Assembly (NCBI GenBank): GCA_900555035.1
Contig: USJX01000048.1
Location: forward strand, 1-23,088
Reading direction: 5' to 3'
Length of the DNA: 23,088 bases
Source of the DNA: an uncultured Prevotella sp.
GTDB lineage: Bacteria > Bacteroidota > Bacteroidia > Bacteroidales > Bacteroidaceae
Shown: piece by piece, positions 6,430 through 14,066 of the stretch
How the letters are laid out: each line of letters begins with the position of its first letter
How positions within the stretch are numbered: position 1 is the stretch's first letter
Notes under the pieces: model-generated
Databases searched by the model: none
What the model was told of the DNA's origin: nothing
The model's input: the letters and a program-made list of their open reading frames with translations, nothing else
Translations under genes and position numbers: made by a program

Positions 6430-8100
6430 ATGAATTCAATACCAAGTTTTAACTCGTATATTGAGAGAAGCATCATCAAGAACTGGAATCTGGATGCGCT
6501 CACCGATTACAAGGGAGCCACCCTGCAATACCACGATGTTGCTAGAAAGATTGAGAAGCTGCACATCCTGTTTGAAAACAGCGATGTGAAGAAGGGCGAC
6601 AAAATTGCCGTCTGCGGAAGAAATAGTAGCCAGTGGGCAGTAGCCTTCCTGGCCATTATTACTTACGGCGCTATTGTCGTACCTATACAGAACGAATTTA
6701 AGCCTGAGCAGATTCACAACATCGTGAACCACAGTGAGAGCAAACTGCTCTTCGTGGGCGATGTGGTGGCTACGGAAATCAATCCGGACGAGATGCCTAC
6801 ACTGGAAGGCATCATCTATCTGCCCGACAATTCTCTCGTTATCTCCCGTTCAGAAAAACTGACCTACGCGCGCGAGCACCTCAACGCCATGTTCGGCCAC
6901 AAATACCCTAAGTACTTCCGGGCAGAGCACGTAAAGTATCACGTGGATGATCCTGAAGAACTGGCGATGATCAACTACACCAGCGGAACCACAGGGTTCT
7001 CTAAGGGTGTGATGCTGCCTTACAGGGCACTCTGGGGCAATCTCGACTATCTCATCGACTCCGTGAGCAAGAAGATAGGAAAGAACTGCAACATCCTCTC
7101 TACCCTGCCGATGGCACACATGTACGGACTGATGACTGAGTTCCTCTTCAACATCGTGATGGGTAACCACATCTTCTTCCTCACCCGCCTGCCGAGCCCA
7201 ACGCTCATCTCTGAGGCACTGGCTGAGATTCAGCCCGACATCCTCTTCGCCGTGCCGCTCGTGGTGGATAAGATTGTAAGAAAGGAAGTGTTCCCACATG
7301 TACAGACCAACCGTGCCCGCCTCCTGATGAACATGCCTGTCATCAACAAGCGCATCAAGGAGAAGGTTCGCGAGTTCGTGCTCCGCAAGTTTGGCAATCG
7401 CCCTTACGAGGTGGTTGTGGGTGGCGCACCACTCAACAAGGAGATTGAGAACTTCTTCATCAGCGTGGGCTTCCCTATCGCCATGGGCTACGGAACCACC
7501 GAAACCGCTCCACTCATCACCTTCGCCCATCAGGACAACTATGTGGCAGGAAGCTGCGGCGTTGCCGTGAAGCACATGGAGGTGAAGGTATTGAGCGATG
7601 ACCCTGAAAACGTGGCCGGCGAACTGGTTTGCCGTGGCATCAACGTGATGAAGGGCTACTACAAGAACCAGGAGGCTACGGATGCCGTAATCGATGAAGA
7701 CGGATGGTTCCACACAGGCGACCTGGCAACGATGGACTCTGAAGGCCACTTCTTCGTAAGAGGAAGAAGCAAGAACATGCTGCTGGGCCCTAACGGACAG
7801 AACATCTATCCGGAGGAGATAGAAGACAAACTCAACTCCATGCCGATGGTGAACGAGAGCATCGTACTCCAGAAGGACGACAAGCTCGTGGCACTGGTGC
7901 ATCCGGAAATGGACGAAAGTCAGGAGATGGGATTCAGCCAGGAAGACCTCGTCAACATCATGGAGCAGAACCGAAAGGACCTGAACCTGCAGATGCCAAG
8001 CTTCGCAAAAATCTCGCGCATCCAGTTGCACGACACTGAATTCGAAAAGACGGCAAAGAAGTCGATTAAGCGCTACCTCTATCAGGACGCTATACAATAA
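6430..8100 (+). CDS. AMP-forming acyl-CoA ligase-like protein, copy 1
   Basis: Adenylate-forming enzyme of the ANL superfamily, probably a fatty-acid or other carboxylic-acid CoA ligase (carboxylate + ATP + CoA to acyl-CoA + AMP + PPi). The ATP-binding loop YTSGTTGFSKG is at 183-193. The large domain continues through GYGTTETAP, and GWFHTGDLA holds Asp431. The hinge/C-terminal region has GRSKNMLLGPNGQNIYPEEIE and ends in a Lys-rich KTAKKSIKRYLY. The length is 556 aa from the ATG at 6430; that start is preferred because an upstream in-frame ATG lies inside the promoter and because the paralogue also begins just before IPSFN. No signal peptide or membrane segment. It is the first of a tandem pair. 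The substrate is unknown. Confidence 0.9.
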   Translation: MNSIPSFNSYIERSIIKNWNLDALTDYKGATLQYHDVARKIEKLHILFENSDVKKGDKIAVCGRNSSQWAVAFLAIITYGAIVVPIQNEFKPEQIHNIVNHSESKLLFVGDVVATEINPDEMPTLEGIIYLPDNSLVISRSEKLTYAREHLNAMFGHKYPKYFRAEHVKYHVDDPEELAMINYTSGTTGFSKGVMLPYRALWGNLDYLIDSVSKKIGKNCNILSTLPMAHMYGLMTEFLFNIVMGNHIFFLTRLPSPTLISEALAEIQPDILFAVPLVVDKIVRKEVFPHVQTNRARLLMNMPVINKRIKEKVREFVLRKFGNRPYEVVVGGAPLNKEIENFFISVGFPIAMGYGTTETAPLITFAHQDNYVAGSCGVAVKHMEVKVLSDDPENVAGELVCRGINVMKGYYKNQEATDAVIDEDGWFHTGDLATMDSEGHFFVRGRSKNMLLGPNGQNIYPEEIEDKLNSMPMVNESIVLQKDDKLVALVHPEMDESQEMGFSQEDLVNIMEQNRKDLNLQMPSFAKISRIQLHDTEFEKTAKKSIKRYLYQDAIQ

Positions 8101-8120
8101 GCGTTCCTCTATTAGAACGC
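8068..8120 (+). repeat. Imperfect duplication of the ligase 1 gene end
   Basis: The last codons (8068-8090) recur at 8099-8120: AAGCG(C/T)T, one gapped base, then CCTCTAT(C/T)AG(G/A)ACGC. The second copy lies right after the TAA stop in the 44-bp gap before the second ligase gene. Its GCGTTC (8101-8106) also pairs with GAACGC (8115-8120) as a small intercistronic hairpin. Confidence 0.7.
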
Positions 8121-8144
8121 ACTATATAAAGAATAAAACGAGAA

Positions 8145-9821
8145 ATGAATAAGAATATGGAAATTCCTAGCTTTAACGCACTTATACAGAAAAGCATCAT
8201 TGACCATTGGGATATGGATGCCCTGACCGACTACAAGGGAGCCACCTTGCAGTATCACGATGTGGCACGCAAGATTGAAAAGCTGCACATCATGTTTGAG
8301 AACTCCGGCGTAGTGAAGGGCGACAAGATTGCCCTATGCGGTCGTAACAGTGCTAATTGGGCGGTGGCATTCCTCGCTACCTTGACCTACGGTGCCATTG
8401 CGGTGCCTATCCTGCATGAGTTCATGCCTGAACAGATTCACAACATCGTGAACCACAGCGACGCCAAGTTACTCTTCGTGGGTGATGTGGTGGCTACTCA
8501 GGTGGACGCAACCAAGATGCCGGGACTGGAGGGTATCATCTACATTCCAGACTATTCGCTCGTGGTTTCACGCACCGATAAGCTGACATACGCCCGCGAA
8601 CACCTCAACGAGATGTTCGGCATCAAGTACCCTAAGTACTTCCGCAAGAACCATGTAAGCTACTACATCGATCAGGACCCAGACGAACTGGCGATGATTA
8701 ACTATACCAGTGGTACCACCGGTTTCTCCAAGGGTGTGATGGTTCCTTACCGTGCCCTCTGGAGCAATGCCGATTTTGCCGAGAATGTACTGGGCAAGAA
8801 GATCAAGGCAGGTGATTCAATAATCAGCATCCTGCCGATGGCCCACATGTATGGCATGGCATTCGAGTTTATCTTCGAATTCATCAAGGGCTGCCACATC
8901 TTCTATCTCACCCGCATCCCTAGCCCGGCCATCATTGCCGAAGCATTCGGTCGCATCAAGCCAGCCGTTATCATCGCTGTGCCTCTGGTCATCGAGAAGA
9001 TCATCCGCAAGAAGGTGTTCCCTAAGATTCAGAACAACCGCATGCGCATGCTGCTCCACATGCCAGTGATCAGCAAGAAGGTGAAGGAGAAGATCTGCGA
9101 CCAGGTGAGCAATGCCTTCGGTGGCAACTTCTACGAGGTGATTATCGGCGGTGCTGCGTTCAACCGAGAGGTAGAGAATTTCCTGCATAGCGTAGGTTTC
9201 AGATATACAGTGGGTTATGGTGCCACAGAGTGTGCGCCTATCATCTGCTACGAGGATTACAAGAACTTCGTACCAGGTTCTTGCGGTAAGGCAGCGCTCC
9301 ACATGATGGTTCGCATCGACAGTCCAGACCCAGAGAATGTACCGGGCGAAATCCTTGCCAAGGGTCCTAACGTGATGCTGGGTTACTACAAGAATGAGGA
9401 GGCAACCCAGCAGACCCTCGATGAGAACGGCTGGTATCACACCGGCGACCTGGGTACCATGGATGGCGATGGCAATGTATTCATCAAGGGCCGCAGCAAG
9501 AACATGCTCCTGGGTGCATCGGGCCAGAACATCTATCCTGAGGAAATTGAGGACAAGCTCAACTCCCTAGCCCTCGTTGCCGAGAGCGTGGTGGTTCAGA
9601 ACGGCGAAAAGCTAGTAGGTTTGGTTTATCCAGATTTCGACGAGGCTCAGTCGCTGAACCTCGGCAGAAAGGAACTGGAAGATATCATGGAGCAGAACCG
9701 CCAGGAACTCAACACAATGGTTCCAGGCTACAGCAAGCTGAGCGAAATCCGCATCCACGACGAAGAGTTCGAAAAGACGCCAAAGAAGAGTATCAAGCGA
9801 TACCTCTATACGGCGGAGTAA
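8145..9821 (+). CDS. AMP-forming acyl-CoA ligase-like protein, copy 2
   Basis: Paralogue of the preceding gene, collinear from end to end and nearly the same size (558 aa). A run of residues near the N-terminus (DYKGATLQYHDVARKIEKLH) is identical in both. The ATP-binding loop YTSGTTGFSKG is at 187-197. GYGATECAP, GWYHTGDLG, the RSKNMLLGASGQNIYPEEIE region and the C-terminal KTPKKSIKRYLY are all present, so both copies look active. It follows 44 nt after copy 1 with no clear promoter of its own, suggesting one transcript. An in-frame ATG at 8157 is an alternative start. Differences near the acid-binding region (for example ECAPIICYEDYKN versus ETAPLITFAHQDN) suggest different substrate preference; that is inference. 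Confidence 0.9.
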   Translation: MNKNMEIPSFNALIQKSIIDHWDMDALTDYKGATLQYHDVARKIEKLHIMFENSGVVKGDKIALCGRNSANWAVAFLATLTYGAIAVPILHEFMPEQIHNIVNHSDAKLLFVGDVVATQVDATKMPGLEGIIYIPDYSLVVSRTDKLTYAREHLNEMFGIKYPKYFRKNHVSYYIDQDPDELAMINYTSGTTGFSKGVMVPYRALWSNADFAENVLGKKIKAGDSIISILPMAHMYGMAFEFIFEFIKGCHIFYLTRIPSPAIIAEAFGRIKPAVIIAVPLVIEKIIRKKVFPKIQNNRMRMLLHMPVISKKVKEKICDQVSNAFGGNFYEVIIGGAAFNREVENFLHSVGFRYTVGYGATECAPIICYEDYKNFVPGSCGKAALHMMVRIDSPDPENVPGEILAKGPNVMLGYYKNEEATQQTLDENGWYHTGDLGTMDGDGNVFIKGRSKNMLLGASGQNIYPEEIEDKLNSLALVAESVVVQNGEKLVGLVYPDFDEAQSLNLGRKELEDIMEQNRQELNTMVPGYSKLSEIRIHDEEFEKTPKKSIKRYLYTAE

Positions 9822-9830
9822 TATCCAATA

Positions 9831-9876
9831 AACAAATGAGGGTGTGTCATTGTTTTATGACACACCCTCATTTGTT
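9831..9876. terminator. Perfect 20-bp hairpin, bidirectional terminator
   Basis: Arms 9831-9850 and 9857-9876 are fully complementary, with a 6-nt loop. It lies 9 bp after the ligase 2 stop and 5 bp beyond the stop of the opposing regulator gene, with T-rich flanks on both strands, so it can serve both. The core AGGGTGTGTCAT resembles terminator hairpins I recall as frequent in Bacteroidota. Confidence 0.85.
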
Positions 9877-9881
9877 ATAAA

Positions 9882-10487
9882 TTACAATAAAGTATTCGAT
9901 CTGATTCTCGACAACGTTTCTGGCGTCATCTGCAGATAACTGGCGATATACGTAAGTGGCGCACGGAGCACCACCTGCGGATTCAACTCGCACAGACGCT
10001 TGTATTTGTTAGGCGCCGTCTCGAATCTCATCAAGTCGGCATGCACCTGCGACTGAATCAAGCTCTCCTCCAGAATCTTACGATAAAGCATCTGGATGTT
10101 CACGTTACGCATGGCGGCAGCCTCCAGCTTCGCCTTAGGCAAGGCATATACAAGTGTAGGCTCAAGCGCCTCCACCTGCAATTTCGTAGGCTCCTCCTTG
10201 AAGAGACTTTCTATGCACATGAAGATGGAATGATCCACACCCAAATGTTCCGTCACTTCCTTGTCGTTCTTGAAGTAAAACTGGCGTACCAATCCCTTCT
10301 CAATATACGAGATGTTCTTGCACACCTCGCCTTCAACCAGGATTTTCTCTCCCTTTCCATACTTAATCGGTTCCAGAATTGACTCCAGCACGTCCAACTC
10401 ACTGTGAGTCATCGTACTGTACTTACGTGCAAGCTCTCGGGCTATGTCGCGCGTTGGGGTGATCACTTTAAATGCATTCATTTTCAT
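9882..10487 (-). CDS. Crp/Fnr family transcriptional regulator
   Basis: One-component regulator with an N-terminal cyclic-nucleotide-binding-like beta-roll (about 30-130, with YGKGEKILVEGEVCKNISYIEKGLVRQFY) and a C-terminal winged helix. The recognition part (APLTYIASYLQMTPETLSRIRS, about 175-196) is typical of Bacteroidota Crp/Fnr proteins. It lacks the Cys set of oxygen-sensing FNR, and the cAMP-contacting Arg is not obvious, so the ligand is unknown. Length is 201 aa. The start at 10487 follows GGAAGGAAC; an ATG two codons later (10481) is equally possible. It lies 34 nt downstream of lepA on the same strand and is probably transcribed with it. Its targets cannot be inferred; the neighbouring ligase genes are only a guess. 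Confidence 0.88.
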   Translation of the reverse strand: MKMNAFKVITPTRDIARELARKYSTMTHSELDVLESILEPIKYGKGEKILVEGEVCKNISYIEKGLVRQFYFKNDKEVTEHLGVDHSIFMCIESLFKEEPTKLQVEALEPTLVYALPKAKLEAAAMRNVNIQMLYRKILEESLIQSQVHADLMRFETAPNKYKRLCELNPQVVLRAPLTYIASYLQMTPETLSRIRSNTLL

Positions 10488-10521
10488 GTTCCTTCCATTA
10501 TAAATTTCGGTTTAGTTCATA

Positions 10522-12315
10522 TTAGTCTAACTTCAATACCGCAAGGAATGCCTTCTGTGGCACCTCTACGTTACCAATCTGCTTCATACGCTTCTTTCCC
10601 TTCTTCTGCTTCTCAAGCAACTTGCGCTTACGGCTCACGTCACCACCATAACACTTGGCGGTCACATCCTTGCGCACCTGCTTCACAGTTTCACGGGCCA
10701 CAATCTTGGCTCCGATAGCTGCCTGAATAGCAATGTCAAACTGCTGACGAGGAATCAAGTCCTTCAACTTCTCGCACATGCGGCGGCCGAAGCTCACGGC
10801 ATTGTCGCGATGAGTCAAGGTACTCAGCGCATCCACAGGTTCTCCATTCAGGAGAATATCCAGTTTCACCAGGTCGGAATGGCGGAACGAATCGATGTGA
10901 TAGTCGAAGGAAGCATATCCCTTGGAAATACTCTTCAGCTTATCGTAGAAATCAATCACAATCTCGCCCAGCGGCAACATGAAGTGCAACTCTACACGGT
11001 TACCGCTCACGTACTCCTGGTTAATCAATTCGCCACGCTTATCCAGACAAAGCTTCATAATCGGACCGATGTAATCGGCTGCGGTGATGATGGTGGCACG
11101 GATATATGGCTCCTCGATATGGTCAATCATCGTTGGGTCTGGCAATCCCGAAGGGTTGTGAACCTCCTTCTCGCCACCCTGCTTGTCATATACCATATAA
11201 GATACGTTAGGAACGGTGGTGATAACATCCATGTTGAACTCGCGGTCCAGACGCTCCTGCACAATTTCCATGTGGAGCAGACCGAGGAATCCGCAACGGA
11301 AACCGAAGCCCAATGCCACGGAACTCTCAGGCGAGAATGTAAGCGACGCATCGTTGAGCTGCAGCTTCTCCAATGAGGCACGCAGATTTTCATAATCGCT
11401 AGGATCGATAGGATAAACGCCAGCAAAGACCATCGGCTTCACTTCCTGGAAACCGGCAATCGCCTTCTCGCATGGTCGGGCGATGTGCGTAATGGTATCA
11501 CCCACCTTTACCTCGGTGGCATTCTTGATACCCGAGATGATGTAGCCCACCTCTCCGGCACCCAGTTCCTTGCGAGGAATCATATCCATCTTGAGCACAC
11601 CGATTTCATCGGCATCATACTCCATGCCGGTGTTAAAAAACTTCACCTTGTCGCCCTTGCGGATAACGCCGTTCTCTATCTTGAAATAAGCGATGATACC
11701 ACGGAAGGAGTTGAACACGGAGTCGAAGATGAGCGCCTGCAATGGCGCCTTATCGTCGCCCTTAGGAGCAGGCACACGGTTTACCACCGCCTCCAGTACA
11801 TCCTCAACGCCCTCGCCTGTCTTACCGGAAGCGCGTAGAACATCCTCGTGCTTGCATCCGATGAGGTCAACGATTTCGTCTTCCACTTCCTCCGGCATAG
11901 CCGAAGGCATATCTATCTTGTTGATCACAGGAATGATTTCCAGGTCGTGCTCTATAGCCATATAGAGGTTGGAGATGGTCTGTGCCTGAACGCCCTGAGT
12001 GGCATCCACGACCAAGAGCGCTCCCTCGCAGGCTGCGATGGAACGAGAAACCTCGTAAGAGAAGTCAACGTGTCCCGGAGTATCGATGAGGTTGAGGATG
12101 TAAGTCTGTCCATCCTTTGCCTTGTACTCCATCTGGATGGCGTGGCTCTTGATAGTGATACCGCGCTCCCTCTCCAGATCCATATCATCAAGCATCTGTC
12201 CCTCAGTAATCTTGATGGTCTGGGTCTTCTCTAACAAACGGTCTGCCAGGGTACTTTTACCATGGTCGATATGTGCAATAATGCAGAAATTTCTTATTTT
12301 ATTTATATTCTCCAT
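10522..12315 (-). CDS. lepA: Elongation factor 4 (LepA)
   Basis: Ribosome-associated GTPase of the translation-factor class that acts on stalled or mistranslocated ribosomes. From the ATG at 12315 it has 597 residues, the usual length. GTPase motifs: AHIDHGKST (14-22), RERGITI switch I (49-55), DTPGH (78-82), NKID (132-135). The EF-G-like domains follow, then the LepA-specific C-terminal region (SFGRRMCEKLKDLIPRQQFDIAIQ, AIGAKIVARETV, KCYGGDVSRKRKLLEKQKKGKKRMKQIG). The frame opens 18 codons further upstream, but that extension runs into the TATCTTTG promoter box and does not match the family. It is the first gene of a likely unit with the Crp/Fnr gene. Confidence 0.97.
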   Translation of the reverse strand: MENINKIRNFCIIAHIDHGKSTLADRLLEKTQTIKITEGQMLDDMDLERERGITIKSHAIQMEYKAKDGQTYILNLIDTPGHVDFSYEVSRSIAACEGALLVVDATQGVQAQTISNLYMAIEHDLEIIPVINKIDMPSAMPEEVEDEIVDLIGCKHEDVLRASGKTGEGVEDVLEAVVNRVPAPKGDDKAPLQALIFDSVFNSFRGIIAYFKIENGVIRKGDKVKFFNTGMEYDADEIGVLKMDMIPRKELGAGEVGYIISGIKNATEVKVGDTITHIARPCEKAIAGFQEVKPMVFAGVYPIDPSDYENLRASLEKLQLNDASLTFSPESSVALGFGFRCGFLGLLHMEIVQERLDREFNMDVITTVPNVSYMVYDKQGGEKEVHNPSGLPDPTMIDHIEEPYIRATIITAADYIGPIMKLCLDKRGELINQEYVSGNRVELHFMLPLGEIVIDFYDKLKSISKGYASFDYHIDSFRHSDLVKLDILLNGEPVDALSTLTHRDNAVSFGRRMCEKLKDLIPRQQFDIAIQAAIGAKIVARETVKQVRKDVTAKCYGGDVSRKRKLLEKQKKGKKRMKQIGNVEVPQKAFLAVLKLD

Positions 12316-12335
12316 ATATTTTTCTCTCTTTAGAC

Positions 12336-12368
12336 TGCAAAGATACTTATTTTTTTTGTATCTTTGCA
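12336..12368. promoter_or_regulatory. Back-to-back promoters of lepA and the lipoprotein gene
   Basis: TATCTTTGCA occurs on the minus strand (12345-12336, towards lepA) and on the plus strand (12359-12368, towards the lipoprotein gene), only 13 bp apart. Both fit the TAnnTTTG box. A minus-strand TTTG (12372-12369) lies 23 bp upstream of the lepA box; no plausible -33 box is seen for the other. RNA polymerase bound at one should exclude the other. Confidence 0.7.
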
Positions 12369-12416
12369 CAAAAGATTGAAAATAATAGAGTTTTTTAGAT
12401 AAAAAAAGGAAAAATC

Positions 12417-12803
12417 ATGAAGAAAAAGTTGATTTACATCGGTATTTTCGCTTCTTTGCTGGTTTCTTGCACCGAAAGTCTGGAAGATAAGGCGACGAGA
12501 GAGGCGAAGGAATATACGGAAAAGTACTGCCCTACTCCCTACGTAAATGACAGCCGTACGGATAGTGCCACCTTCGATAAGACCACCAAGGTTTACACCT
12601 ATTATGTAACCCTGAGAAACAAGGCAGACAACAAGCAGGCGATTGATGCCAACAGGGAGAAGCTGCATAAATTGCAGAAGGAAGCGCTGGATAACAACCC
12701 GGGGTTGAAGAAATACAAAGAGGCACATTTCTCCTTCCGCTTCATCTATCATTCGGCGAAGAATCCGAAGCAGGTGTTGCTGGATGACAGTTTCAAATAT
12801 TAG
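12417..12803 (+). CDS. Small hypothetical lipoprotein
   Basis: I do not recognise a family. The 128-residue product begins with a lipoprotein signal peptide: Lys-rich start, hydrophobic core and a lipobox LVSC with Cys18 as the lipidated residue. Acidic residues follow (CTESLED), but not a clear Bacteroidota surface-export motif. The mature part is charged and mostly helical-looking (EDKATREAKEYTEKY; NREKLHKLQKEALDN). It ends in a strand-like HFSFRFIYHS. One Cys (about 40) remains in the mature protein. Expressed from a TATCTTTG box about 50 bp upstream, divergent from lepA. Its last six codons with the stop are the first unit of a 22-bp triplication. Probably an outer- or inner-membrane-anchored periplasmic protein of unknown role. 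Confidence 0.85.
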   Translation: MKKKLIYIGIFASLLVSCTESLEDKATREAKEYTEKYCPTPYVNDSRTDSATFDKTTKVYTYYVTLRNKADNKQAIDANREKLHKLQKEALDNNPGLKKYKEAHFSFRFIYHSAKNPKQVLLDDSFKY

Positions 12804-12851
12804 AAGAGACAGTTTCAAGTATTAGAAAAGATAGTTTCAAATATTAGAAAA
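12786..12851 (+). repeat. 22-bp tandem repeat, three copies, starting inside the lipoprotein gene
   Basis: Units at 12786-12807, 12808-12829 and 12830-12851 share GA(C/T)AGTTTCAA(A/G)TATTAGAA. The first encodes the last residues DSFKY and the TAG stop; the next two repeat that gene end with one to three differences. Confidence 0.9.
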
Positions 12852-12938
12852 GGCACGGATTACACGGATTACACGGGATTTATAAATACGCTTTATTTAA
12901 TAGCGCCATAAATCCGTGTAATCCGTGTAATCCGTGCC
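12852..12938. terminator. Long inverted repeat between convergent genes
   Basis: A 32-bp left arm (12852-12883) pairs with a 31-bp right arm (12908-12938) with one bulged base. The 24-nt loop can itself pair CGCT with AGCG. Each arm is built from the 9-mer CACGGATTA repeated. It begins where the 22-bp repeats end and lies 9 bp from the TSCPD gene stop, so it separates two convergent genes. AATCCGTGTAATCCGTG patterns are, from memory, widely dispersed in Bacteroidota, so this may be a mobile or dispersed repeat as well as a terminator. Confidence 0.85.
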
Positions 12939-12947
12939 TAAAAACTC

Positions 12948-13226
12948 TTAATATCCCATTTCCTGCAAGGCTGTGGCCAACTGGTCTGGACAGCTTGTAG
13001 GCTTGTTACCACAAGTGATACCCTTCAGTCGGGCGATGACTTCCTTGGCCTTCATGCCCTGAATCAAGGCACAAACACCCTTGGTGTTGCCATCGCAGCC
13101 GCCGATGAACTGGGCATCCTGCACAGTTCCATCTTCATCAACACTGATGCAGATGTATTTTGAGCAGGTGCCATGAGTCTGATAAGTAACTTTTGTCAAC
13201 TTATCTTTCTTTTCTTGCTGCAACAT
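12948..13226 (-). CDS. TSCPD domain protein (TIGR03905 type)
   Basis: Small protein (92 aa) of the TSCPD family, named after the C-terminal Thr-Ser-Cys-Pro-Asp signature present here as GNKPTSCPDQLA. Other conserved points are GTCSKYI and GGCDGNTKGV. The conserved Cys residues (GTCSK, GGCDG, ITCGN, TSCPD) suggest metal binding. A related domain closes some vitamin B12-dependent ribonucleotide reductases, but stand-alone copies have no established function. Its start lies 5 nt beyond the yebC stop, so the two genes are almost certainly on one transcript. Confidence 0.88.
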   Translation of the reverse strand: MLQQEKKDKLTKVTYQTHGTCSKYICISVDEDGTVQDAQFIGGCDGNTKGVCALIQGMKAKEVIARLKGITCGNKPTSCPDQLATALQEMGY

Positions 13227-13231
13227 GATGC

Positions 13232-13975
13232 TTATTCTGCGTCGGCAGGAATTTCTGGCTTCATGTTGGTGTAAACAGTCTGAACATCGTCAAACTCCTC
13301 CAACTTCTCAACCATCTTGTCGATAGTCTCGCGCTCCTCAGCAGTAACATCCTTCAAATCGTTAGGAATGTAGGTGAACTCAGCACCAGTTACCTCGAAG
13401 CCCTCAGCCTCCAGGTGCTTCTGAATCTCGCCGAAGCTTGTAGGAGCACCATAGATAGTGATTTCGTTGTTCTCCTCATCCTCATCGAACTCGTCCTCTA
13501 CGCCGTAGTCAATCAGGTCGAGAATCATCTCGTCCATATCCAGACCATCCTTCTTCTTGAATGTGAACACAGCCTTGTGGTCGAAGAGGAAAGACAAAGA
13601 ACCAGTTGTACCCAAGTTACCGCTGAACTTGTTGAAGATAGAACGAACGTCAGCAACTGTACGGGTTGTGTTATCTGTCAATGTATCAACGAACACAGCA
13701 ACTCCGTGAGGGCCATATCCCTCGTATGTTACCTCCTTGTAATCGCTGGTATCCTTGCCACAAGCGTTCTTGATGGCACGAGCGATGTTATCCTTAGGCA
13801 TGTTCTCACGCTTACAGTTAGCGATGATAGCACGCAATGTTGGGTTGTTCTCTGGCTCTGGACCGCCTGCCTTTACTGCGATAGCGATCTGCTTACCCAA
13901 CTTAGTAAATGTCTTGGCCATGTGGCCCCATCTTTTCAGCTTTGTAGCTTTACGATATTCAAATGCTCTTCCCAT
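13232..13975 (-). CDS. yebC: YebC/PmpR family protein
   Basis: Member of the YebC/TACO1 family (247 aa, normal length), which includes proteins described as transcriptional regulators and, more recently, ribosome-associated factors that ease translation of proline-rich stretches. The N-terminus MGRAFEYRKATKLKRWGHMAK is the form typical of Bacteroidota. ENMPKDNIARAIK and YEGYGPHGVAVFVDTLTDN are the central family motifs. The acidic insert (DEFDEDEENNEI) lies in domain 3. It sits 74 nt after pheT and 5 nt before the TSCPD gene, on the same strand. With pheT beside it, a translation role is attractive, but that is inference. Confidence 0.95.
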   Translation of the reverse strand: MGRAFEYRKATKLKRWGHMAKTFTKLGKQIAIAVKAGGPEPENNPTLRAIIANCKRENMPKDNIARAIKNACGKDTSDYKEVTYEGYGPHGVAVFVDTLTDNTTRTVADVRSIFNKFSGNLGTTGSLSFLFDHKAVFTFKKKDGLDMDEMILDLIDYGVEDEFDEDEENNEITIYGAPTSFGEIQKHLEAEGFEVTGAEFTYIPNDLKDVTAEERETIDKMVEKLEEFDDVQTVYTNMKPEIPADAE

Positions 13976-14016
13976 TGGAATAAAATTTTAAATGTTTATC
14001 GTTTTTTAAATATAAT

Positions 14017-14066
14017 ATTATCTCAATTCTGCGTCAATCGCATTCTGCATTATCTCAATTCTGCGT
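14017..14066 (-). repeat. 18-bp direct repeat of the pheT gene end
   Basis: ATTATCTCAATTCTGCGT is present without mismatch at 14017-14034 and 14049-14066 (period 32). The right copy is the pheT 3' end, encoding the last residues (AELR) and the TAA stop on the minus strand; the left copy lies just downstream in the gap to yebC. Confidence 0.85.

Noticed and set aside
6850..8097. 415-codon open frame antisense to ligase 1
   Set aside because: Opposite a certain gene; a similar antisense frame occurs opposite the paralogue, as expected from shared sequence.
12786..12851. The 22-bp repeats as a CRISPR array
   Set aside because: The units are directly adjacent with no spacers, and the first is coding sequence.
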